From the NCBI GenBank assembly GCA_002316225.1, contig DCDC01000063.1:1-10301 (forward strand): DNA of 10,301 nucleotides, read 5' to 3'. The notes under the pieces are model-generated. The model was not told the origin of the DNA. It did not search any database and saw only the letters and a list, made by a program, of their open reading frames with translations. Both the position numbers and the translations under genes were made by a program. Below are positions 1 to 6,789 of the stretch, piece by piece (position 1 is the first letter of the stretch; the number at the start of each line of letters is the position of its first letter). This DNA is from Firmicutes bacterium UBA1065. GTDB taxonomy: Bacteria > Bacillota > Clostridia > Tissierellales > Sedimentibacteraceae.

Positions 1-96
1 AGTTAAGGCAAATTCAATTAATCTTATGTGCAAAATCAAGAACTTAACATTTTTAAATGACATAAAATCTATCAATGAATTGGGAGGTGTAATTTT

Positions 97-744
97 ATGA
101 AAATTGCTCTGATAAACGGGAGCCCAAGGGTTAAACACACCTCATCAGGAATTCTTCTAAATTCAATTAAACCCAAATTGCATGATAATAATAGTATAGA
201 AGAATTCAATTTTAAAACAAGCGAAATAAAGAGTGATGACTTAGAGCAAATATCAAGATGCAACGTAATTCTGTTTGCCTTTCCTTTATATGTTGATGGA
301 ATACCTTCACATCTGTTAAGATGTTTGTATCAGATGGAAAAGTATTTTGGTTCAAATATAAACAATGATATTATCGTATATGCTATTGTTAATGCCGGAT
401 TTTATGAAGGGAAACAAGCCGGTTTGGCTATAGAAATGATGAAAAACTGGGCTGAAAAAGCAAAATTAAAGTGGGGGCAGGGAATAGGCATCGGCGGCGG
501 AGGAATGATGTCAATGATTGAAAATTCAACTGCCACCAAGGGAAGAATGAAAGATGTACATATTGCATTGACTCATCTGGCAAAAAATATCATAGTTTGC
601 AAAAGTGCAGATGAAATATATACAACACCCGGCATACCAAGGATAGCATATATAATCGGAGGCAATATGGGCTGGCGTCAGTCTGCAAAGAAGAACGGCT
701 TAAAGGCAAAGGATTTATCTCGGGTTTCGGGGAAAGTATGGTGA
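97..744 (+). CDS. NAD(P)H-dependent flavin oxidoreductase, flavodoxin-like fold
   Basis: Predicted cytosolic FMN-dependent reductase of the NADPH-dependent FMN reductase / flavodoxin-like superfamily, 215 residues. The N-terminus is a beta strand followed by the phosphate-binding loop G8-S-P-R...S16-S17, which in this family holds the FMN phosphate. A second flavin-contact loop, F62-PLYVDGIP, follows the second core strand, and N99-AGFYEG the next; these are the usual positions in the family. A GIGGGGMM stretch (131-138) follows. The ATG is preceded by GGGAGGTG at a workable distance. The stop codon overlaps the start of the acetyltransferase gene by 7 nt (ATGGTGA), so the two are probably co-translated. 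The natural substrate (quinone, azo or nitro compound, or free flavin) cannot be told from the sequence. Fold call is firm; exact function is open. Confidence 0.85.
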   Translation: MKIALINGSPRVKHTSSGILLNSIKPKLHDNNSIEEFNFKTSEIKSDDLEQISRCNVILFAFPLYVDGIPSHLLRCLYQMEKYFGSNINNDIIVYAIVNAGFYEGKQAGLAIEMMKNWAEKAKLKWGQGIGIGGGGMMSMIENSTATKGRMKDVHIALTHLAKNIIVCKSADEIYTTPGIPRIAYIIGGNMGWRQSAKKNGLKAKDLSRVSGKVW

Positions 745-1643
745 AGAAAAAAGTGGACAATTATTATATTAAACTAAAAGAGACAATAAATGAAAATGAT
801 TTTAATGAAATAAATGATTTAAAAAACACCTGTGCTGAGCATGACAATACACAATTGAAATTAGAAATTGAATACAAGCTTAGCAATAGTCAAAAAATCA
901 CTAAAAATGTGAATGCAATCAATGAATTCATGTTCTACGACGATGATAAGCTCGTCGGATACGCAGGAATCTGTGATTTTGGCGGAGATGAAATAGAAGT
1001 TAACGGCATGGTTCATCCCGAATACAGGAGAAGAGGGATATTTACGAGGTTGTTTTCCCTGGTTAAAGATGAATTCAACAAAAGAAACTCAAAAGCCATG
1101 CTTCTGTTGAGCGATCATAATTCTGCCGGCGGTATTAGTTTTATAAAAAAGATAACCGATGAATATCATCACTCCGAATACGACATGAATTTGGATATGG
1201 ATGCAATACATAGAGAGAGCTTTAATAATTTGGTTTTTAGAAAGGCCGTAAAAGAAGATGTTGCGAAAATAGCAAATGAAAGCTTCGAGTTTTTCTATGA
1301 TATTGACATTGACGGGATTTTGCTTGACTCAACATATGTACTGGAAGCAGGAAATGCTTTGATAGGGAAGGTCCGTTTGGAAATTGTTGAAGATACAGGA
1401 GGAATCTATGGTTTAGAGGTTCTTCCCGCTTACAGGGGGAAAGGATATGGAAGGGAATTATTGATTCGCTCTATCAATAAATTAAAGGAAAGCAAGGTCA
1501 ATTCAATAAATCTGCAGGTTGAAACAGAGAACATTAATGCATTAAATCTATATAAATCTTGCGGTTTCAAGGAAAACTACACCATGGATTATTATATATT
1601 AAAAAAAAACGATAGATTAGTTGGTTTCTTTGCTTGCGCTTAA
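738..1643 (+). CDS. Tandem-domain GNAT family N-acetyltransferase
   Basis: A 301-residue protein with two GCN5-related acetyltransferase domains. The first (about 15-150) has an acetyl-CoA loop E95-YRRRGIF followed by the usual helix. The second (about 165-290) has the canonical A231-YRGKGYGRELL loop, then the N267-ALNLYKSCGF segment that closes most GNAT domains. The second domain looks catalytically complete. The first has the shorter R-R-x-G-I-F form often seen in tandem GNAT proteins, so it may be structural. The acceptor substrate is unknown. The gene starts inside the stop of the flavin oxidoreductase gene (7-nt overlap) behind only a weak GGGGAAAG Shine-Dalgarno, which suggests translational coupling. 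No clear terminator follows. Confidence 0.85.
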   Translation: MVKKKVDNYYIKLKETINENDFNEINDLKNTCAEHDNTQLKLEIEYKLSNSQKITKNVNAINEFMFYDDDKLVGYAGICDFGGDEIEVNGMVHPEYRRRGIFTRLFSLVKDEFNKRNSKAMLLLSDHNSAGGISFIKKITDEYHHSEYDMNLDMDAIHRESFNNLVFRKAVKEDVAKIANESFEFFYDIDIDGILLDSTYVLEAGNALIGKVRLEIVEDTGGIYGLEVLPAYRGKGYGRELLIRSINKLKESKVNSINLQVETENINALNLYKSCGFKENYTMDYYILKKNDRLVGFFACA

Positions 1644-1681
1644 TATTATTAGGGGATAAGGGATAGCAATTTTTTATTTAG

Positions 1682-1863
1682 TGTTCAAATTATCAATTAC
1701 ATCCGATTGAAGCAGCTGCAATTGTTGCAACAATGACTGATGACATTGAAGTAATGGCTGCCGCTGTGCTTCACGATATGTTATCAATTTCTCAGTATTT
1801 GAAATATAAGGTTTATATGATGATTATTTTGACATAAAAGAAGAAGAGACTGATGATGATTAA
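1682..1863 (+). pseudogene. Remnant of a RelA/SpoT-type HD-domain gene
   Basis: The frame from 1682 to the TAA at 1835 has no start of its own but encodes LHPIEAAAIVATMTDD (from 1697), then EVMAAAVLHD. This is the signature of the HD domain of ppGpp hydrolases (MESH1/SpoT-like): the HP-x-E-AAAI core, T-x-DD and the metal-binding HD pair. The upstream K-G-x-x-Y-x-x-H part is absent. Reading continues best by a frameshift near 1809-1816 into YDDYFDIKEEETDDD, ending at TAA 1861-1863. That acidic tail looks like a natural C-terminus and overlaps the start of the DUF218 gene, so the intact ancestor was probably coupled to it. Assignment of the tail to the same gene is inference. The remnant cannot make a working hydrolase. 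Confidence 0.65.
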
Positions 1864-2551
1864 ACACAAGGGAAAAATGAAAAGAATTTTAAAAACACTG
1901 ATTAAATATTCATTTATTATTTTATTAGTATTCTTTATTATACTTATAGCAACTAATACATATGTTAAGAAATTATCTAAAGACAGGATTATAACAGCTG
2001 ATAGAGCTGCTGATTTGGATGCGGATTGCATTCTTGTTCTTGGGGCGGGAGTTAGGGCAGATGGTTCACCAAGCCCAATGCTTAGAGACAGACTTTTGCA
2101 GGGAATTGCCCTTTATGAACTTGGTGCTTCTGACAGGTTATTAATGAGCGGTGACAATACCAAAAAGGATTATGATGAAGTAAATACAATGAAGCAATAT
2201 GCCATTGACCATGGTATCCCCTCAGAATATATTTTTATGGATCATGCCGGCATTTCAACCTATGACAGCATCTATCGGGCAAAGGAAATCTTTCAGGCTG
2301 GTAAAATAATTATAGTTACTCAAGAGTATCACCTCTATCGGGCTTTGTATATTTCAGATTCTCTTGGAATAGAAGCCTATGGGGTTGCTGCTGATCCGGT
2401 CCTGTATGCCGGTCAGGAGCTGAGGGAAATGAGAGAAATAATGGCCAGAGCAAAAGATTTTGTTAAATGCATAGTTAAACCACCAGCCTCCATTTTAGGT
2501 GAAGTGATACCCGTAAGTGGTGATGGCAATGTTACAAATGACAGGCCTTAG
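1853..2551 (+). CDS. DUF218 (SanA/YdcF/ElyC-like) membrane-anchored protein
   Basis: A 232-residue protein with a basic N-terminus (K4-K14), one hydrophobic segment (about 17-34) and an extracytoplasmic DUF218 domain. Family landmarks are visible: I60-LVLGAGVRADGSPSPML then RDRL, the S99-GD turn, D130...G133-x-ST-x-D, and V155-TQEYHLYRAL near the end of the fold. SanA and ElyC members affect envelope integrity and vancomycin sensitivity in Gram-negatives; the biochemical activity of the family is poorly defined. Start choice is uncertain. ATG 1853 overlaps the stop of the upstream HD remnant, as expected for former coupling. ATG 1877 has a nearer AAGGG but only 4 nt of spacing and would shorten the basic leader by 8 residues. 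A hairpin terminator follows. Confidence 0.85.
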   Translation: MMIKHKGKMKRILKTLIKYSFIILLVFFIILIATNTYVKKLSKDRIITADRAADLDADCILVLGAGVRADGSPSPMLRDRLLQGIALYELGASDRLLMSGDNTKKDYDEVNTMKQYAIDHGIPSEYIFMDHAGISTYDSIYRAKEIFQAGKIIIVTQEYHLYRALYISDSLGIEAYGVAADPVLYAGQELREMREIMARAKDFVKCIVKPPASILGEVIPVSGDGNVTNDRP

Positions 2552-2599
2552 CATAATGTCGAAATAATTGAACAAAGCAAAATTAATACGATTAAATGA

Positions 2600-2660
2600 A
2601 AATAACTTACTGTAGAACTTTGATGATTCTTGCAGTAAGTTATTTATTTGTTAATTTTTT
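2600..2660 (+). terminator. Rho-independent terminator after the DUF218 gene
   Basis: A perfect 13-bp inverted repeat pairs AAATAACTTACTG (2600-2612) with CAGTAAGTTATTT (2633-2645). A T-rich tail follows (2643-2662). The stem is AT-rich and the loop is 20 nt, so it may be only moderately efficient. It separates the DUF218 gene from the promoter of the flavoprotein gene. Confidence 0.6.
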
Positions 2661-2673
2661 TTCGACAAGAATA

Positions 2674-2704
2674 TTGACTGCAAAACTGTTTGGTACTTTA
2701 TAAT
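2674..2704 (+). promoter_or_regulatory. Sigma-A type promoter of the flavoprotein lipoprotein gene
   Basis: TTGACT at 2674-2679 and a perfect TATAAT at 2699-2704 are separated by 19 nt, two more than ideal. They lie just after the upstream terminator and 41 nt before the next start codon. The gene also has AGGAGG at 2735-2740, 5 nt from its ATG. Transcription would start near 2711. Confidence 0.6.
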
Positions 2705-2745
2705 TATGATAGCTCAATGTATTTAAATTTTACGAGGAGGACGAA

Positions 2746-4842
2746 ATGAGTACTAAAAAATCATTAAGCTTTATTTTGGTAATCTGTATGTTGTTCAGCT
2801 TATTGGCAGGGTGCTCTCAACAAAGTGAACCTGCAGCTCAAAATGACAATACAGAACCGGAAAGCAATGTTGAAGAAGAATCACAATTAAAAATGAAACC
2901 GGGAACTTACACAGCATCTGCAACCGGTTTCAGGCTGTTTGAAGAAGTGGAAGTAAGTGTAACGGTTGATGAGACATCCATACTTGATATAGAAGTAAGT
3001 ATGGATAATGGTGAAACAAAACCTATTTTGCAAAGTGTTATTGATTTGATGGTTCCGCGTATGATTGAACAGCAATCGGTATATGTTGACACAATAACCG
3101 GAGCAACTGCTTCAAGTGCTGCAGTGAGGGTTGCTGTTATGGAAGCTTTATCTCAAGCATTGGAAGCTGGAGGATCTCCGGCTGACGCACTTGATGCATT
3201 TAAGAAGACTCCTGAAAAGTCAACAAAGAAGGAGACAATTAACACTAAAGTTCTTGTTGTTGGTATGGGTGGATCAGGAACTGTTACTGCCATGCGTGCA
3301 GCCGAAAAAATGTATGAAAAAGATCCTAACAGTGTAAGTGTGCTTGCTATTGACAAGGCCGGTAAATTCGGTGGAACATCTGCGGTAACCAGTGAAATGT
3401 TTGCTGTAAATGCACCAAGGTTCCAGGAAGAGTTCAACGAAGGTAAAGACTATGTAAATAAAGCACAACTCCGTCAAGCCTGGTTGGATTATACCGAAGG
3501 CGATGCAAAAACCGAAATGGTTGATTTGCTGTTAGACAACTCGGGAAAAGTAGTAGATTGGCTCATATATGAACATGGATTCAAGTTTTCAACTCCTAAG
3601 AGAGGATTCACTGAAGCAGATATATACGAAGTTAAATATCAGTACCTGCCCAATGATACCGGTACTAAAGAATATGCTATAACAAATTCCTATTTCGAAG
3701 GATTGGTTGCAGATTATGTTGCTTTAGGCGGTAAGTATATGCTCGAGACAGAAGCATATGAATTAATATATGATGAGCAGACAAATACCGTAAAGGGCGT
3801 AAAAGCTCGTAAAAATGACGGGACAGAGTATGAGATATATGCAGATGCAATAGTTCTGGCAACAGGCGGATTTGCCGGGAATGCTAAAATGGAAGAGAAA
3901 TATTTAAGCAATGAATACTATCCATTAAAAGGCAGTTGGAAACATTACGGCATGCACCAAAATGACGGGAAGATGATGGAAAATGCAATTTCTATAGGAG
4001 CAGGCACATACAATATAGGTATGCCTCCCATGGTTCACGTGGCAGGAACTACAGATTTCCTTACAAACTTTCCTAAATATGAAATCCCGGGCATGATTGG
4101 ACGTATGACAGGAAGACCTGCAGTTTGGACACCGGGTGATATTCCTTTGGATATGGTGGTTGCATCCAATTCATTGGCTGTAAATCAAAAAGGTGAAAGA
4201 TTTACATCAGAAACAGGTGTTGGAATGCTGGATCCATGGAAATCCGGAGCAAGGTTCTACAGCATATGGTCTGATGAACAGATTCAAAAGATAAAAGAAG
4301 AAGGCTTCAGAATAGCACCGGAAGGTCCTGCTACTGCCTACTTAGGACACCAGGCACCTATACCTGTTAATACTCCGTTGCCGGAAACTTATGAAGTACT
4401 CCAGGCTGCCATCGATAAAGGATACGTTTATAAAGCTGATACAATTGCCGATTTAGCAAAACAATTAAACATGGATCCGGCAACCTTGGAGAACACTGTT
4501 GCTAAATACAATGAATATTGTGAAACCGGTGTTGATTTAGACTTTAATAAACCTGCAGAGTTTTTGGACAAAATAGGCTCCGGCCCCTATTACGCAATAA
4601 CCGGTGCTCCATACTGCTACAGCACCTGCGGCGGCTTAGACATAAATGTGAACTTTAATGTTTTGAAGGCTGACGGGGAAACTCCTATAAACGGACTCTA
4701 TGCTGTTGGTACAGATTCAATGGGAGTTTTGTTCACCGAAAAGAAACCTTATGTTACATTTGGAGGAGCTGCTCAAGGCTGGGCCTTTACATCCGGTTAT
4801 TTAGCAGGGGAAATTGTTGCTGAATATGTATCAAACAAATAA
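2746..4842 (+). CDS. FMN-binding, FAD-dependent reductase lipoprotein (fumarate reductase/UrdA-like)
   Basis: A 698-residue exported flavoprotein. A signal peptide ends in the lipobox L19-L-A-G-C23, so C23 should be lipidated and the protein held on the outer face of the membrane. An FMN_bind domain (about 48-140) carries D115-TITGAT121, the motif at which ApbE-type transferases attach FMN to the last Thr. The FAD_binding_2 reductase part starts at V169-LVVGMGGSG (dinucleotide fold) and ends with G650-LYAVG and YVTFGGAAQGWAFTSG (669-684). Such proteins take electrons from membrane carriers via the bound FMN and reduce a small organic acceptor outside the cell. Catalytic motifs of true fumarate reductases are not seen: the HHTMGG-like site reads YSTCGG (625-630), and the Arg-containing loops differ. 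The acceptor is therefore probably not fumarate. It is flanked by its own promoter and terminator, so is likely monocistronic; the MerR gene downstream may regulate it. Confidence 0.88.
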   Translation: MSTKKSLSFILVICMLFSLLAGCSQQSEPAAQNDNTEPESNVEEESQLKMKPGTYTASATGFRLFEEVEVSVTVDETSILDIEVSMDNGETKPILQSVIDLMVPRMIEQQSVYVDTITGATASSAAVRVAVMEALSQALEAGGSPADALDAFKKTPEKSTKKETINTKVLVVGMGGSGTVTAMRAAEKMYEKDPNSVSVLAIDKAGKFGGTSAVTSEMFAVNAPRFQEEFNEGKDYVNKAQLRQAWLDYTEGDAKTEMVDLLLDNSGKVVDWLIYEHGFKFSTPKRGFTEADIYEVKYQYLPNDTGTKEYAITNSYFEGLVADYVALGGKYMLETEAYELIYDEQTNTVKGVKARKNDGTEYEIYADAIVLATGGFAGNAKMEEKYLSNEYYPLKGSWKHYGMHQNDGKMMENAISIGAGTYNIGMPPMVHVAGTTDFLTNFPKYEIPGMIGRMTGRPAVWTPGDIPLDMVVASNSLAVNQKGERFTSETGVGMLDPWKSGARFYSIWSDEQIQKIKEEGFRIAPEGPATAYLGHQAPIPVNTPLPETYEVLQAAIDKGYVYKADTIADLAKQLNMDPATLENTVAKYNEYCETGVDLDFNKPAEFLDKIGSGPYYAITGAPYCYSTCGGLDINVNFNVLKADGETPINGLYAVGTDSMGVLFTEKKPYVTFGGAAQGWAFTSGYLAGEIVAEYVSNK

Positions 4843-4881
4843 ATATTTTTGAACATAAAAACCGAAAACAACTCGAAATAG

Positions 4882-5022
4882 TATTTTAAGGAACCATAAT
4901 ATCGACAAAGCTTAAAACTCATTGTCATTCTGAAGGCGAAGCCTGAAGAATCTCATCTCTTATATTGATAAGATCCTTCGCTTACGCTCAGGATGACATG
5001 AGAGGGTTTGTCATAACTTAAG
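4882..5022. repeat. MITE/REP-like inverted-repeat element in an intergenic region
   Basis: A long imperfect palindrome. The arm at 4923-4953 (TGTCATTCTGA...GAAGAATCT) pairs with 4971-4998 (AGATCCTTC...TCAGGATGACA). A weaker outer match links GACAAA (4903-4908) to TTTGTC (5006-5011). TGTCATTCTGAGCG-type hairpins of this kind are widespread dispersed repeats in bacterial genomes. A 10-bp direct repeat, CTCGAAATAG, lies on each side (4872-4881 and 5023-5032), as expected for a target-site duplication. No transposase is encoded. The outer boundaries are set by the direct repeats and are an inference. Confidence 0.65.
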
Positions 5023-5053
5023 CTCGAAATAGAATATTTCGAGTTGTTTTTTT
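5021..5053 (+). terminator. Rho-independent terminator between the flavoprotein and MerR genes
   Basis: CTCGAAATA (5023-5031), loop GAA, TATTTCGAG (5035-5043), then TTG and a run of seven T (5047-5053): a perfect 9-bp stem with a U-tract. A second 5' arm, 4865-4880, is complementary over 16 nt to 5035-5050. That copy, next to the flavoprotein stop, looks like the original left arm, now separated from the right arm by the inverted-repeat element. Confidence 0.85.
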
Positions 5054-5057
5054 ATGA

Positions 5058-5085
5058 TTACAAAACTTAAAAAGTATGGTATAAT
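5058..5085 (+). promoter_or_regulatory. Extended -10 promoter of the MerR-family gene
   Basis: TATAAT at 5080-5085 is preceded by TGG (5077-5079), giving a perfect extended -10 element. A possible -35, TTACAA, lies at 5058-5063 with 16-nt spacing. The transcript would begin near 5092, only about 10 nt before the GGGGAG ribosome binding site (5101-5106). This leaves no room for a start codon further upstream. Confidence 0.65.
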
Positions 5086-5115
5086 TTTAACAAAATTATT
5101 GGGGAGTGGATTAAA

Positions 5116-5925
5116 ATAAAATACCAGATAGGAAGAATTTCTAAGTATTTGGGAGTAACAACAGAATCATTAAGGCATTATCAAAAGTATTCTATTTTAG
5201 AGCCGAAAAAAGATAAGGACAGTACTTATAAGTATTATGATCCTATTTCTGTTGGCAGACTTCTGGCCATGCGAAAGATGCGTACAGCCGGTTACAGTTT
5301 GGCTGATATATCTAAAAATATGACGGAATTTTCTGTTCAGGAGTATTACAGGACTTTTTATGAAAACACGCAATCGGCAAAGAGAAAATTGGAATATCAA
5401 AAAATCTTGATAGAAAGAATGGAATGCCATCTGAAATTTGTTGAAAAATTGTTTAATGAAGACTTTTCCTTTGAAATTGAGAAAAGTCCTGACTATTATT
5501 GCTTTGATTATATGGTTGGCAATAATTTAATATTGCAGGAGCAGCCATACCTCAAACAATTTGCCAGGTGGTCTGAATATATGTTGTTTGTTTTAAACTA
5601 TTCTCCATGCTCCTTTGATATTCTGGATGAGGGAATCAATGAAATAAAAATCGGCTTGCTTGCTGAAGAAAAATTTGTTAATTTTTTCGATTTGGACACA
5701 ACCGGACTTGTTTACAAGCGTGAATCAAAATTATGTGTAACTTGTCCGATAAGGCACAATCTCCATGGGAAACTGATAGGAAAAATTAAATTGCAGGATA
5801 TTCAGGAATACTTGTCGCAAAACAACCTGACACCTACAGACGAACCGTTTTTTGTAGGTGAAGTTTCTTTTCATCAAAAGGGTGAAGAGTTCTTTTACAG
5901 TAAACTGTATATACCAATAGAATAA
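5116..5925 (+). CDS. MerR family transcriptional regulator with C-terminal effector domain
   Basis: One-component regulator. Read from ATA 5116 the product is 269 residues: KYQIGRISKYLGVTTESLRHY forms the first helix-turn-helix and wing of a MerR DNA-binding domain (about 1-70), aligned with the usual M-K-Y-x-I-G start of the family. A long dimerisation helix follows (about 78-113), then an effector-binding domain of GyrI-like size (about 120-269) with a C207-VTC210 pair. No ATG, GTG or TTG exists in frame between the stop at 5068 and TTG 5149. TTG 5149 would delete the first helix and lacks a placed RBS. GGGGAG at 5101-5106 points to ATA 5116 (9-nt spacing) or ATT 5110 (3 nt). It lies just downstream of the flavoprotein gene, which it may control; that is inference. 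Confidence 0.85.
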   Translation: MKYQIGRISKYLGVTTESLRHYQKYSILEPKKDKDSTYKYYDPISVGRLLAMRKMRTAGYSLADISKNMTEFSVQEYYRTFYENTQSAKRKLEYQKILIERMECHLKFVEKLFNEDFSFEIEKSPDYYCFDYMVGNNLILQEQPYLKQFARWSEYMLFVLNYSPCSFDILDEGINEIKIGLLAEEKFVNFFDLDTTGLVYKRESKLCVTCPIRHNLHGKLIGKIKLQDIQEYLSQNNLTPTDEPFFVGEVSFHQKGEEFFYSKLYIPIE

Positions 5926-5926
5926 T

Positions 5927-6634
5927 GCTTACGGCAGAAACAATGATTTGCCCCCGTTTTTAAAGGAGGGGAACAAGAGTGAGATTTATGCGCCAGACAA
6001 TGGCAACAAATTTAATATTACCACCTCATCATTTATTAACGGGGAAGAGGGATTGAACGTAAAGGGCTTAGCTGTTGCCATGACCTTTGTGCTGACAAGA
6101 ATTGAGGACATAAGACCAGGTTTTAATTCTGTTTTTATTGTCAGGTACCTCATTGAAAAGGCCGGCAACGTGGATGAAGCATTGGAAATGTTAAATGACC
6201 TGCCCCTTGCATCCAATGCCAATATATTGCTGGCGGATAAAAGCGGTAAAATGGTTGTGGTCGAGTGTTCGCCATTTGAAAAGAAAATAAGAAACCCGAT
6301 TAACCTGGAAAACGGCAGTAAGGTTATTTGCACAGTCAATAGTTTCACTTCTCCTTATATGAAAAAGTATGAATGGAATGGTGAAGATACATATTATTCT
6401 GACGAAAGATATAATACGGTTATCGAAGCTATAAAAAGCTATAGAAATGAAAATATTATTGAATACTTACAGAATTTGTTGAAAGGCAAATACGGATTCA
6501 TGTGCCAATATGAAAAAAGACTAAACTTTGAAACAGTTTGGAGTTCAATATTTGATTTAAATATGCTTAAAATATACAGGGCAGAGGGAGACCCTCGAAG
6601 GAAGAAGTTTATTGAAGATAACAGATTAAAATAA
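5927..6634 (+). pseudogene. 5'-truncated C45-type Ntn-hydrolase / acyltransferase gene
   Basis: Encodes about 235 residues related to the C45 (acyl-CoA:6-aminopenicillanate acyltransferase-like) Ntn-hydrolases. The frame opens just after the MerR stop with A-Y-G-R-N-N-D-L-P-P-F; GRNxD is the conserved motif lying about 10-20 residues after the catalytic N-terminal Cys. The core INGEEGLNVKGLAVAMTFV (from 6034), SNANILLADKSG, VVVECSP and TVNSFTSPYM follow in good order, and the C-terminus ends naturally. The segment that should hold Met-Cys, the processing site and the RBS is missing: an in-frame TAG at 5918 closes the frame upstream. TTG 5948 is the first conventional start codon but lies after GRNND. 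Without the Cys the product cannot be active. The deletion seems recent because the rest of the frame is uninterrupted. Confidence 0.75.
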
Positions 6635-6637
6635 TAT

Positions 6638-6666
6638 TTCCCCTGACAAAAGTCAGGGGGTTTTTG
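6638..6666 (+). terminator. Strong rho-independent terminator
   Basis: CCCCTGAC (6640-6647), AAAA loop, GTCAGGGG (6652-6659), then G and TTTTT (6661-6665). A GC-rich 8-bp stem with a U-tract lies 6 nt after the stop of the truncated hydrolase. It isolates the acetyltransferase operon that follows. Confidence 0.92.
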
Positions 6667-6789
6667 TATTAATGTAAGAATAATTATATATACTTTTTAG
6701 CAAATGATGTTAAAATATATGTAAGAACAGTATTTGCAAGATTTAGTATAAGAATAAAAGGGGTAAAAAATACAGGGAAGGTGAAAATA

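Noticed and set aside
3153..3437. Minus-strand open frames within the flavoprotein, dinB and other genes
   Set aside because: They lie opposite strongly conserved coding sequence, have no RBS or homology signals, and are shadows.
4923..4998. The palindrome as a factor-independent terminator or riboswitch
   Set aside because: No U-tract follows the palindrome, and its sequence resembles dispersed inverted repeats; the adjacent hairpin at 5021-5053 is the better terminator.
5149..5925. TTG 5149 as start of the MerR gene
   Set aside because: It removes part of the DNA-binding helix-turn-helix and has no suitably spaced RBS; the GGGGAG site is more than 40 nt upstream.
5963..6055. Possible small gene from GTG 5979 behind AAGGAGGGG
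   Set aside because: The 25-codon frame is out of phase with clear Ntn-hydrolase coding; the purine run is explained by the codons for L-K-E-G.
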